A stretch of 17,552 nucleotides of DNA, from contig DHMB01000164.1 in NCBI GenBank assembly GCA_002405565.1, positions 1 through 17,552 on the forward strand, in the 5' to 3' direction. The notes under the pieces are model-generated. The model had not been told where the DNA came from. It saw only the letters and a list, made by a program, of their open reading frames with translations, and did not search any database. A program made the position numbers and the translations under genes. The stretch comes from Clostridiales bacterium UBA4653. Lineage in GTDB: Bacteria; Bacillota; Clostridia; Oscillospirales; CAG-272. This document shows positions 1 through 5,974 of this stretch, one piece after another. The first letter of the stretch is position 1. Each line of letters begins with the position of its first letter.

Positions 1-69
1 CTTATCCTTATCTGTATGGCTGTAATGAACAAATTCACAGATGAAGACGGCGGAGGTATGGTAGTATGA
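1..69 (+). CDS. potB: PotB-like polyamine ABC transporter permease, C-terminal end only
   Basis: Only the last 22 codons are in the window, open from base 1 to a TGA at 67-69. The visible tail begins with a hydrophobic stretch (LILICMAVM) and ends in an acidic, glycine-rich cytoplasmic tail (FTDEDGGGMVV), as expected after the last membrane helix of a permease. Its stop overlaps the start of potC in an ATGA arrangement (66-69), which suggests translational coupling. The identity is inferred almost entirely from position: in pot operons (potA-potB-potC-potD) the gene before potC is potB. The sequence alone is too short to prove it. Confidence 0.7.
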   Translation, partial: LILICMAVMNKFTDEDGGGMVV

Positions 70-872
70 AAGCACTTTCTAAGATTTATACCGCTCTTAT
101 TTTCATTTTCCTGTATGCGCCGATTGCGATACTCGTTCTTTTCTCGTTCAACTCGATAAATTCGACCGGTTATTTTGCGGGATTTTCGCTTCACTGGTAT
201 GAAGAGCTTTTCCGCGACAGCGCAACGCTTGCGGCTCTTAAAAACACGCTCATTCTTGCTGTCGCATCGTCTCTTATCGCAACCGTTATAGGTACAGCTG
301 CCGCTGTCGGCATCGACAGAATGAAGAATAAGTATGTTAAAGGCGCTGTTATGACGGCGACGAACATTCCGATGATGAATCCCGATATCGTAACGGGTAT
401 TTCGATGATGCTTCTCTTTGTTTTTGTCGGAAAACTGCTTAAACTTGATAACAACCTGAATTTCGGAACGCTTCTTATTGCTCATATCACGTTCAATCTT
501 CCTTATGTGATCCTTTCGGTGCTTCCGAAAATAAAGCAGCTTGACCCGCAGCTTCCCGAGGCGGCAATGGACCTCGGCTGCACACCGCTAAAAGCATTTT
601 TTAAGGTTGAACTTCCCGCGATAATGCCCGGTGTGCTTACGGGACTTATTATGGCTTTCACCCTTTCGCTTGACGATTTTGTTATAAGCTATTTTACGAT
701 CGGAAGCGGTTTTGAAACATTGCCTATACGCATTTATTCTATGACGAAAAAGCGCGTCACACCCGATATGTACGCGCTTTCGACTCTCATATTCATAGCA
801 ATACTTGTACTTCTCATTCTTTCAAACGTTTCAAGCGCGAGAGCGGAGAAGAAAATGAAAATGAAAAAATAA
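66..872 (+). CDS. potC: Spermidine/putrescine ABC transporter permease PotC
   Basis: Inner-membrane permease subunit of a polyamine importer; it pairs with PotB and passes substrate delivered by PotD, driven by the ATPase PotA (not in the window). The 268-residue length is normal for PotC. About six hydrophobic segments are visible, the first near residues 9-30 and the last near 236-256, followed by a lysine-rich cytoplasmic tail. The binding-protein-dependent permease EAA loop is clear, with E165-A166-A167, G171 and a downstream ELPAIMPG, the surface that docks onto the ATPase. The start ATG overlaps the potB stop by 4 bp. potD follows 14 bp downstream. PotC is favoured over PotB by gene order and by the short N-terminus. 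Confidence is high for the family, slightly lower for the exact substrate. Confidence 0.92.
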   Translation: MKALSKIYTALIFIFLYAPIAILVLFSFNSINSTGYFAGFSLHWYEELFRDSATLAALKNTLILAVASSLIATVIGTAAAVGIDRMKNKYVKGAVMTATNIPMMNPDIVTGISMMLLFVFVGKLLKLDNNLNFGTLLIAHITFNLPYVILSVLPKIKQLDPQLPEAAMDLGCTPLKAFFKVELPAIMPGVLTGLIMAFTLSLDDFVISYFTIGSGFETLPIRIYSMTKKRVTPDMYALSTLIFIAILVLLILSNVSSARAEKKMKMKK

Positions 873-880
873 GGGGAGGA
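873..880 (+). promoter_or_regulatory. Ribosome binding site fixing a TTG start for potD
   Basis: GGGGAGGA lies 6 nt before TTG at 887-889. No in-frame ATG gives a plausible signal peptide, so this strong site decides the non-ATG start. Confidence 0.8.
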
Positions 881-886
881 ACTGAA

Positions 887-2164
887 TTGAAAAGACTTAT
901 ATCGTCGTTTTTTGTGTTAGTAATTCTCGCCTCACTCTTCTCCTGCGGAAAAAAAGATGCCGAAAATACGGAAAACGGTTCGGAATCAAAGAAAAGCGTC
1001 CCGATAACAGCGTCAATAAACGTCTATAACTGGGGCGAATATATTTCGGACGGCTCGGACGACTCGCTTGACGTAAACCGTGCGTTCGAGGAATACTGCC
1101 GCAAGGTTCTCGGCAAAAACGTAAAAGTCAACTATTCAACATACTCTTCAAACGAAGATCTCTATGCAAAGCTCTCAAGCGGCGCCGTCAGCTATGACGT
1201 CATCATCCCTTCGGACTATATGGCGGCAAGACTTGCGGCGGAAGGGCTCATAATGGACTTTGACCCCAAGGAAAGCATAGAAAATTACAAATACATCGAC
1301 AATCGCTTCAAGGGGCTTTATTATGACCCCGACGAAAAGTTTTCCGTTCCTTACACCTTCGGCACCGTCGGCGTGATATATAACACGAAGTACGTCCCCG
1401 AAGATGACGAAAACATCGGCAGCTGGGCGCTTCTTTGGGACGAAAAATATGCCGGCAACATTCTCCAGTTCAACAACCCTCGCGACGCCTTCGGAACGGC
1501 GCAGTTCTATAACAAAACGAGCATAAACTCAAATAATCCCGATGACTGGCGCGCCGCGCTCGACCTTCTTGTCAAACAGAAGAGTATCGTCCAGGGCTAC
1601 GTTATGGACGAGGTTTTCAACAAGATGAAGGGCGGAAGCGCCGCAATCGCTCCGTATTATGCCGGCGACTATTTCACAATGTACGGCGACAACGAGGATC
1701 TCGCCTTCTATCATCCGGAAGAAGGGACGAACGTATTCGTTGACGTTATGTGTATCCCTTCAAGCACAAAGAATTTTGACCTTGCAAAGGAATATATAAA
1801 CTTCATGCTGACGGAGGAGGTCGCCGTTGCAAATGCGGAATATGTCTGCTATGCATGGCCGAACACCCTTGTAAAGGACAATGAAGAATATATCGCATAT
1901 ATGACGGAAGAAATTCATCCGGACGCAATATCAATCCTTTATGATTTCGATATGTCGAATATGGAGTTCTTCTATGACCTTCCCGACGACACAAGAGCCC
2001 TCATGAATTCCCTCTGGGAGGATCTCAAAATCGAAAGCAACATCGGCGCGGCGATATACATCATATGCGCGGTGATAGTCGTCATTCTTGTTGCGATATT
2101 CGTCACGCGCTTTGTGATAAAACGCAGAAGAAAATACTATTTCGATAAATATTCCGCAAGCTGA
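887..2164 (+). CDS. potD: Spermidine/putrescine-binding lipoprotein PotD with an added C-terminal membrane helix
   Basis: Extracytoplasmic polyamine receptor that hands substrate to PotBC. A TTG start after a strong ribosome site gives a typical lipoprotein leader: MKRL, a hydrophobic core, then the lipobox LFSC with the acylated Cys at residue 20. The mature protein begins with an acidic and serine-rich linker and then the PotD-type N-terminus VYNWGEYI (residues 46-53). Later motifs such as YDVIIPSDYM also fit the PotD/PotF family. The protein is 425 residues, clearly longer than E. coli PotD (about 348). The excess is partly a C-terminal extension at about 385-425: a hydrophobic helix (about 386-406) followed by KRRRK and a short polar tail, which predicts a second membrane anchor with a cytoplasmic tail. 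The gene is 14 bp after potC and 14 bp before the next gene, so it is in the same operon. Confidence 0.9.
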   Translation: MKRLISSFFVLVILASLFSCGKKDAENTENGSESKKSVPITASINVYNWGEYISDGSDDSLDVNRAFEEYCRKVLGKNVKVNYSTYSSNEDLYAKLSSGAVSYDVIIPSDYMAARLAAEGLIMDFDPKESIENYKYIDNRFKGLYYDPDEKFSVPYTFGTVGVIYNTKYVPEDDENIGSWALLWDEKYAGNILQFNNPRDAFGTAQFYNKTSINSNNPDDWRAALDLLVKQKSIVQGYVMDEVFNKMKGGSAAIAPYYAGDYFTMYGDNEDLAFYHPEEGTNVFVDVMCIPSSTKNFDLAKEYINFMLTEEVAVANAEYVCYAWPNTLVKDNEEYIAYMTEEIHPDAISILYDFDMSNMEFFYDLPDDTRALMNSLWEDLKIESNIGAAIYIICAVIVVILVAIFVTRFVIKRRRKYYFDKYSAS

Positions 2165-2178
2165 AAGGAGCTATTGAA

Positions 2179-2853
2179 ATGAAAAAGGCTTCCCGTATCA
2201 TATGGGGAATTCTCATCCTTGCGCTTGGCGTCGTGCTCTTCGGCAACGCCGCGAAGCTATGGGACGTGAGCATCTTTTTTGACGGCTGGTGGGCGGCGCT
2301 CATCATGGTTCTGGCGCTGTTTTCCGTCTGCACGGACAAGCCGAATATAGTAAACGTTTATTTCCTGATATTCGGCGGAGTTATGCTTCTCAAAGAGCAG
2401 GGCGTGCTCATTCCCAAAGAAACAAGCTCATGGCTCATAGCCCTTGCCCTTCTGATTGTAATCGCGGGAATAAGCATTATTATCCGCACGGCGTTCGGCT
2501 CTAAAAAAAACTATAAAACCGTAACGCGTACCGCCTCCCCCGATGACTGCGTGAACGTTTCCTTCGGCGAGGAGACAATCGGCTGGAACGGCACCGAATT
2601 TGAAAAAGGCAACTATTCCGTCGCCTTCGGCTCGCTTACGCTTGACCTGCGCATGGCAGTGATTGCCGAAAACGCGCGTCTTTCCGTATCGGCTAAATTC
2701 GGCGAGCTGAACGTCCTTCTTCCAGACGATGTTGACGCGGAAGTCGACGGAAACGTCTTTCTCGGACAGATCGACCCTCTCTCCGGCGGCGGAGAAAAAA
2801 AGCTGAAAATAACAGCCTCCGCAACGTTCGGTCAAGTCTCGATCAAAAAATAA
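2179..2853 (+). CDS. LiaF-like membrane protein (four-helix N-terminal domain plus cell-wall-active antibiotic response C-terminal domain)
   Basis: This 224-residue protein has about four hydrophobic segments in its first 105 residues (near 7-24, 36-52, 56-72 and 84-104), matching the LiaF transmembrane domain. A soluble C-terminal half rich in short beta repeats follows (for example VAFGSLTLDLR, AKFGELNVLLP and ATFGQVSIKK), as in LiaF/YvqF and related DUF2154-type domains. In Bacillus, LiaF inhibits the envelope-stress two-component system LiaRS. No kinase or regulator gene is near here, so that role cannot be assumed. The start ATG has AAAGGAG (2164-2170) 8 nt upstream. It lies 14 bp after potD and ahead of the operon terminator, so it is co-transcribed with the polyamine transporter. 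The family call is firm; the function is unknown. Confidence 0.75.
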   Translation: MKKASRIIWGILILALGVVLFGNAAKLWDVSIFFDGWWAALIMVLALFSVCTDKPNIVNVYFLIFGGVMLLKEQGVLIPKETSSWLIALALLIVIAGISIIIRTAFGSKKNYKTVTRTASPDDCVNVSFGEETIGWNGTEFEKGNYSVAFGSLTLDLRMAVIAENARLSVSAKFGELNVLLPDDVDAEVDGNVFLGQIDPLSGGGEKKLKITASATFGQVSIKK

Positions 2854-2857
2854 ACAA

Positions 2858-2885
2858 AAACCTCACGGCAACCGCCGTGAGGTTT
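2858..2885. terminator. Bidirectional intrinsic terminator between the pot operon and the trpR-like gene
   Basis: A perfect 9-bp stem, CCTCACGGC (2861-2869) with GCCGTGAGG (2874-2882) and loop AACC, is flanked by A and T tracts. It ends the + strand pot/LiaF operon (stop at 2853) and the - strand regulator gene (stop at 2890). Confidence 0.9.
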
Positions 2886-2889
2886 ATTT

Positions 2890-3183
2890 TTACTTTTTAT
2901 TCTCTTTCAGCCTTTCAAGCACGAGCGCATACCCGTCGCTTCCGTATGAAAGGCACTTTGCAACGCGGCTGATGGTCGCCGTGCTCGCGCCTGTTTCCTT
3001 TGATATTTCCTGATAATTTTTCTTTTCAGAAAGCAGCCTTGCAACCTCAAATCGCTGGGAAATATCAAGAATTTCCTTTATCGTGCAGGCGTCCTCGAAA
3101 AATTTATAACATTCGTCAACCGTCTCAAGCGAAAGTATCGCTTCAAAGAGGGCGTCCGTTGCGGGAGAGCGCAGCTTATCCAT
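2890..3183 (-). CDS. TrpR-family transcriptional regulator, YerC/YecD type
   Basis: A small 97-residue DNA-binding protein of the TrpR/YerC-YecD family. The N-terminal half is helical (LFEAILSLETVDECYKFFED). Then comes the family signature around ILDISQRFEVARLL and a helix-turn-helix at about residues 57-78 (YQEISKETGASTATISRVAK). The start ATG at 3183 is supported by GGAGG (3191-3195) 7 nt upstream. Its own promoter, TTGACT-17-TATACT on the - strand, is framed by a 9-bp inverted repeat, so autorepression is a reasonable inference. The divergent neighbour is an L-serine dehydratase, which may also be a target. Members of this family lack a well-established effector; tryptophan sensing should not be assumed. 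Confidence 0.88.
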   Translation of the reverse strand: MDKLRSPATDALFEAILSLETVDECYKFFEDACTIKEILDISQRFEVARLLSEKKNYQEISKETGASTATISRVAKCLSYGSDGYALVLERLKENKK

Positions 3184-3207
3184 AAAAAATCCTCCGTAGA
3201 TTTGTTT

Positions 3208-3244
3208 ACTTTAACAGTATAACACTTTATTTTGTTAAAGTCAA
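3208..3244 (-). promoter_or_regulatory. Promoter of the trpR-like gene with flanking inverted-repeat operator
   Basis: On the - strand, the -35 box is TTGACT (3239-3244), the spacer is 17 bp and the -10 box is TATACT (3216-3221), preceded by an extended -10 TGT. The repeat ACTTTAACA (3208-3216) / TGTTAAAGT (3233-3241) has perfect 9-bp arms 16 bp apart. One arm overlaps the -35 box and the other covers the downstream edge of the -10 box and the expected start site, a classic repressor layout. Confidence 0.75.
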
Positions 3245-3271
3245 GCGGAAAATAAAAAGTCGGCAGCGTGC

Positions 3272-3299
3272 TTTACAAAATCGAAAAATGTGATATAAT
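3272..3299 (+). promoter_or_regulatory. Promoter of the L-serine dehydratase gene
   Basis: TTTACA (3272-3277), a 16-bp spacer and TATAAT (3294-3299), with TG one base upstream of the -10 box (extended -10). The expected start near 3306 gives a short leader. The ribosome site GGAGGA (3319-3324) is 8 nt before the ATG. Confidence 0.75.
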
Positions 3300-3332
3300 A
3301 AAGAAAAATGTTGTCTGCGGAGGATAGCGGAA

Positions 3333-4535
3333 ATGCAATCCATAAGAGAAATATATAAGATAGGCAGAGGGCCGTCAAGCTCGCACACCATGGGGCCGGA
3401 AAAGGCGGCAAAAGTCTTTCTTGAAAAATATAAAAATGCCGAAAGTTACAAGGTCATTCTCTACGGTTCCCTTGCGAAAACCGGAAAAGGACACCACACC
3501 GATCTTGCGATAAACAGCGTCCTCGGCGCGGCGCGGACGGAAATAGTTTTCGATACGGAAACAGTCGACCTTCCCCACGAAAACACAATGGACTTTTTAG
3601 CGCATTCCGGCGGCAAAGAGATTGGCTACATGCGCGCGCTCAGCGTCGGTGGAGGGGACATTTCGGTTGACGGTTTGCCATCTGTAACGTCTCCGGAGGT
3701 CTATCCGGAAAACAGCTTTGAGGAAATTGCCGCGCACTGCAAAAAATATAATCTCCGCCTTTCTGATTACGTTTATAAATACGAGGGCGAGAGCATAAAG
3801 GATTATCTTGCGACAGTCTGGCAAACTATGAAAAAAGCCATTGTCGACGGGCTTTCCGAAAGAGGTATCCTCGAAGGCGGACTGAACGTTGAAAGAAAGG
3901 CGGCGGTTCTTTTCGGTCAGCACCCGAAAAACGAAACCGACGCAAACAGAGAAAACCGCATTGTCTGCGCCTATGCGTTTGCCGTCGGCGAACAGAATGC
4001 GGCAGGCGGAACCGTTGTAACAGCGCCGACGTGCGGAGCGTGCAGCGTACTCCCCGCGGCTCTTAAATATATGCAGGAGACACACGACTATTCCGATGAC
4101 GAAATTATAAATGCGCTCGCCGTCGGCGGGATTATCGGTAACATTGTAAAAACAAACGCGTCAATAAGCGGAGCGGAATGCGGATGTCAGGCGGAAATGG
4201 GCACAGCCTGCTCAATGACTGCCGCCGCCCTCTGCGAGCTTTCAAAAATGAAACTTAGCCAGATAGAATATGCCGCCGAGGTTGCAATGGAGCATCAGCT
4301 TGGGCTGACGTGCGACCCTATCTGCGGGCTTGTGCAGATACCCTGCATTGAGCGCGGCGCCGTTTCGTCTATGCGCGCTATAAACGCTCTCAGCCTTGCG
4401 ACCTTCCTCGCAAGCTCAAGTAAAATTTCTTTTGATAACGTCGTAAAAACTATGTATCGCACAGGCAAGGATATGAATGCCCGTTACCGCGAAACCTCCG
4501 AAGGCGGCCTTGCGTACACATATAAAAAAGCCTGA
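3333..4535 (+). CDS. sdaA: L-serine dehydratase (L-serine ammonia-lyase), single-chain iron-sulfur type
   Basis: Converts L-serine to pyruvate and ammonia in the cytoplasm using an oxygen-labile [4Fe-4S] cluster. The order is beta domain then alpha domain in one chain of 400 residues, somewhat short of E. coli SdaA (about 454). The beta domain starts with the signature GPSSSHTMGP (residues 13-22). The alpha domain carries APTCGAC (Cys 234, 237), ECGCQAEMG (Cys 283, 285) and CDPICGLVQIPC (Cys 327, 331, 338). Cys 285, 327 and 338 have the same spacing (42 and 11 residues) as the three cluster ligands I recall for the Legionella enzyme. The chain ends YTYKKA, with no cysteine near the C-terminus, although a terminal cysteine caps the cluster in the Legionella enzyme. 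The gene stands alone behind its own extended -10 promoter, divergent from a TrpR-family regulator that may control it. Confidence 0.93.
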   Translation: MQSIREIYKIGRGPSSSHTMGPEKAAKVFLEKYKNAESYKVILYGSLAKTGKGHHTDLAINSVLGAARTEIVFDTETVDLPHENTMDFLAHSGGKEIGYMRALSVGGGDISVDGLPSVTSPEVYPENSFEEIAAHCKKYNLRLSDYVYKYEGESIKDYLATVWQTMKKAIVDGLSERGILEGGLNVERKAAVLFGQHPKNETDANRENRIVCAYAFAVGEQNAAGGTVVTAPTCGACSVLPAALKYMQETHDYSDDEIINALAVGGIIGNIVKTNASISGAECGCQAEMGTACSMTAAALCELSKMKLSQIEYAAEVAMEHQLGLTCDPICGLVQIPCIERGAVSSMRAINALSLATFLASSSKISFDNVVKTMYRTGKDMNARYRETSEGGLAYTYKKA

Positions 4536-4676
4536 CCTACTTTTCTTTGAAAAGAAAAGTAGGCAAAAGAAACTTTGGTTATCGGGGACGATATGCAGAT
4601 TTTTAAGTCTCTGCACAGACGTAGCTTAAAAAAGGCAAAAGAAACTTCGGTTATTGATTTGTGCAAATTTTATAAT
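4536..4676. repeat. Intergenic palindrome plus degenerate 72-bp-period direct repeat
   Basis: Immediately after the serine dehydratase stop is a perfect inverted repeat, CCTACTTTTCTTT (4536-4548) / AAAGAAAAGTAGG (4551-4563), with a 2-nt centre. It has no following T tract, so it is not an ordinary terminator. It is followed by two copies of a 22-bp repeat beginning AGGCAAAAGAAACTT, at 4561-4582 and 4633-4654, with one mismatch and a period of 72 bp. Weaker similarity continues after each copy (ATATGCAGATTTTT and TTGTGCAAATTTT). A near-palindrome GTCTCTGCACAGAC (4607-4620) lies between them. The make-up suggests an interspersed intergenic repeat rather than a gene; copies elsewhere in the genome cannot be checked here. 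Confidence 0.6.
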
Positions 4677-4708
4677 AAAAATCAGGAGCCGGCGGCTCCT
4701 GATTTTTT
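4677..4708. terminator. Bidirectional intrinsic terminator
   Basis: A perfect 10-bp stem, ATCAGGAGCC (4681-4690) / GGCTCCTGAT (4694-4703), has loop GGC, with A and T tracts on both sides extending the stem. It serves the - strand SHOCT operon (stop at 4719) and can end + strand transcripts from the serine dehydratase gene. Confidence 0.9.
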
Positions 4709-4718
4709 GTATTATCCC

Positions 4719-5219
4719 TCAAATTCCGAGAATTTGTTTTTTCTTTGCCGTGAATTCCTCTTCGGAAATTACTCCGTCGTCACACATCTTTTTCAGAACA
4801 ACAATGTCGTCAAGCCGGTTTTCGGAAGTCTCTTCTCTGCTCAGCTCGTATCTAAGCCACAAGCCAACGAAGACATATTGCACAATGTTTATAATGCAGA
4901 GTGAAATGTATAAAATGCTCGCATAGAATCCCGTGAATCCTATAACTCTAAAACAATCAAGTATCACATAAACAGTCATAATGGCGGCAGGAATGAACCA
5001 AAGCTTGCATACGATATACTTCGCACGCGGAATTTTGCCGTTAAATGCAAACAGTGCTATCATTGCAGCCATTACGAGAGAAGGGACAAAATAGACAGTA
5101 TCTTGCCAATTGCGACAGGCACGTATTATAGATACCGGAAGGTTCTCCAATATAAATGTCAACACAACAACTATTGCGCAAACCTTCCTGTCTGTTTTAT
5201 TTATTATTTTTTTAATCAT
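4719..5219 (-). CDS. Four-helix membrane protein with C-terminal SHOCT domain
   Basis: Predicted 166-residue membrane protein of unknown function. Four hydrophobic segments occupy roughly residues 13-33, 41-60, 70-92 and 98-124. A charged linker (RYELSREETSENRLDD) and a C-terminal SHOCT-type helical hairpin at about 134-164 (VLKKMCDDGVISEEEFTAKK) follow. SHOCT is a short domain usually placed at protein ends and thought to mediate oligomerisation. I chose the ATG at 5219, preceded by GGGGACGG (5224-5231). A TTG at 5237 overlapping the upstream stop (TTGA) would add six residues and cannot be excluded. It is the second gene of a two-gene operon whose partner also ends in a SHOCT domain. No enzymatic motif is visible. 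Confidence 0.75.
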   Translation of the reverse strand: MIKKIINKTDRKVCAIVVVLTFILENLPVSIIRACRNWQDTVYFVPSLVMAAMIALFAFNGKIPRAKYIVCKLWFIPAAIMTVYVILDCFRVIGFTGFYASILYISLCIINIVQYVFVGLWLRYELSREETSENRLDDIVVLKKMCDDGVISEEEFTAKKKQILGI

Positions 5220-5233
5220 TTTTCCGTCCCCAC

Positions 5234-5758
5234 TCAATTGCCGTTCTTTCTTTTCAGAGCTTCAAACTCCTCCTTGGTTATCGTACCGTTTGCAAGCCAC
5301 TCTTCGTATTTTTTCATTGTGTCCTCGGATGACAGAGCCTGTGATTGAGATGTTGGTTCAGCTCCGTAAAACGGTTTTTGCGTGGCGCCTGTTGAAGAGG
5401 AAGAACTCTCCCAAGAGGAGGAGTTCATACCGTTTCCATTTCCGGCAAAGCTTTTGAGCGAAGCGCTCGGCTCTATGTCATACAAAGCGTTTCTTATCAT
5501 CTTTATATCGTATATAGTCCACAAAGTGAACATTGACACAAAATATAAAAAGATGAAAAGCGCCGGGCCGCCCAAAAGCAAAAGCCATCCGAGGGCACCT
5601 CCGCTGTATTCGCCTATAAGTACAAAACCCAGAATTACAGCAGCACCGGACGCCAGCACTGTTGCGATTATCAAAATCGTTTGAATGAATTTCAATGATG
5701 CGTCGCTTTTTTCAAATGTGCGGAGATTGCGTAATTTTTCAATGTCTTTCTTGTCCAT
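5234..5758 (-). CDS. Two-helix membrane protein with serine-rich linker and C-terminal SHOCT domain
   Basis: A 174-residue protein from the ATG at 5758, chosen because AAGGAGG (5764-5770) sits 5 nt upstream. A longer reading from 5821 would translate through a terminator hairpin and is rejected. A charged N-terminus (MDKKDIEKLRNLRTFEKSD) is followed by two membrane segments (about 24-48 and 56-82). A low-complexity linker rich in Ser, Gly and Asn comes next (about 104-142), then a SHOCT domain (EEWLANGTITKEEFEALKRK) at the end. The topology predicts both the N-terminus and the SHOCT domain on the same side of the membrane. It overlaps or abuts the next gene, which has the same C-terminal domain, so the two proteins may co-assemble. 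Its only visible upstream promoter lies beyond a structured RNA and terminator. Confidence 0.78.
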   Translation of the reverse strand: MDKKDIEKLRNLRTFEKSDASLKFIQTILIIATVLASGAAVILGFVLIGEYSGGALGWLLLLGGPALFIFLYFVSMFTLWTIYDIKMIRNALYDIEPSASLKSFAGNGNGMNSSSWESSSSSTGATQKPFYGAEPTSQSQALSSEDTMKKYEEWLANGTITKEEFEALKRKNGN

Positions 5759-5763
5759 AAAGA

Positions 5764-5770
5764 CCTCCTT
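5764..5770 (-). promoter_or_regulatory. Ribosome binding site deciding the start of the first SHOCT gene
   Basis: AAGGAGG on the - strand is 5 nt from ATG 5758. It lies downstream of the leader terminator, which rules out the longer open frame starting at 5821. Confidence 0.85.
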
Positions 5771-5790
5771 AAAAATATAAATGATGAAAT

Positions 5791-5819
5791 AAAAAAGTGC
5801 GCGGCTCAAAGCCACGCAC
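5791..5819 (-). terminator. Intrinsic terminator in the leader of the SHOCT operon
   Basis: On the - strand, GTGCGTGGCT (5819-5810), loop TTG and AGCCGCGCAC (5806-5797) form a 10-bp stem with one G-U pair, followed directly by six T residues (5796-5791). It is 32 bp upstream of the first SHOCT gene start. It therefore either ends a small RNA or acts as an attenuator. The upstream segment CGCGGCT (5843-5837) can pair with the 3' arm and could compete with the hairpin. Confidence 0.85.
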
Positions 5820-5968
5820 AAAAAACGTAAGCTCCAAGCCGCGACGCAATCATTTCATACAACCATTACACTTGTGCAAAGTATACAAAAAGGGAGCATA
5901 CATTTTTATCGTGAAATAAAAATGTATACTTAGCCAAGGAAAACGGTTGTTTTATTCGATTACGTCGC
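5791..5968 (-). ncRNA. Structured RNA, rod-shaped and 6S-RNA-like (or a cis-acting leader)
   Basis: A promoter at 5975-6003 predicts a start at about 5968, and a terminator ends at 5791, giving about 178 nt. The 5' end, GCGACGTAATC (5968-5958), pairs with GATTGCGTCGC (5851-5841) over 11 bp including one G-U. A symmetric 7x7 internal loop follows, then ACAACCGTT (5950-5942) with AATGGTTGT (5867-5859). Next comes a 10x11-nt central bubble, then AAGTATACA (5931-5923) with TGTATACTT (5887-5879). An alternative 12-bp apical hairpin uses 5927-5916 and 5909-5898. A closing stem, a large central bubble and a terminal stem are the outline of 6S RNA, which binds the housekeeping RNA polymerase. However, the 128-nt rod is short for 6S, and the position before the SHOCT genes also fits a regulatory leader. 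No known riboswitch motif was recognised. Confidence 0.5.
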
Positions 5969-5974
5969 AAGTAA

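Noticed and set aside
3184..3332. TrpR-box (CTAG-centred trp operator) in the divergent region
   Set aside because: The repeat arms are ACTTTAACA/TGTTAAAGT and contain no CTAG core, so an E. coli-type trp operator is not supported.
4536..4563. Palindrome after the serine dehydratase gene as its main terminator
   Set aside because: No T tract follows on either strand; the hairpin at 4677-4708 is the better terminator. Treated as part of a repeat element instead.
4561..4654. Two-copy direct repeat as a CRISPR remnant
   Set aside because: Only two imperfect copies, with a 50-bp spacer that itself shows similarity between units, and no cas genes nearby.
4575..4926. Two overlapping + strand open frames between the serine dehydratase and SHOCT genes
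   Set aside because: They run through the direct repeats and the terminator and are antisense to the end of the SHOCT gene. No ribosome site or domain was seen.
5759..5821. Upstream extension of the first SHOCT gene to an earlier start
   Set aside because: The extension would translate through the leader terminator hairpin, and the strong AAGGAGG site points to ATG 5758.
5791..5968. Known riboswitch or T-box leader before the SHOCT genes
   Set aside because: No T-box sequence, purine, SAM, TPP or cobalamin core was recognisable by eye; the rod shape fits 6S-like RNA better.
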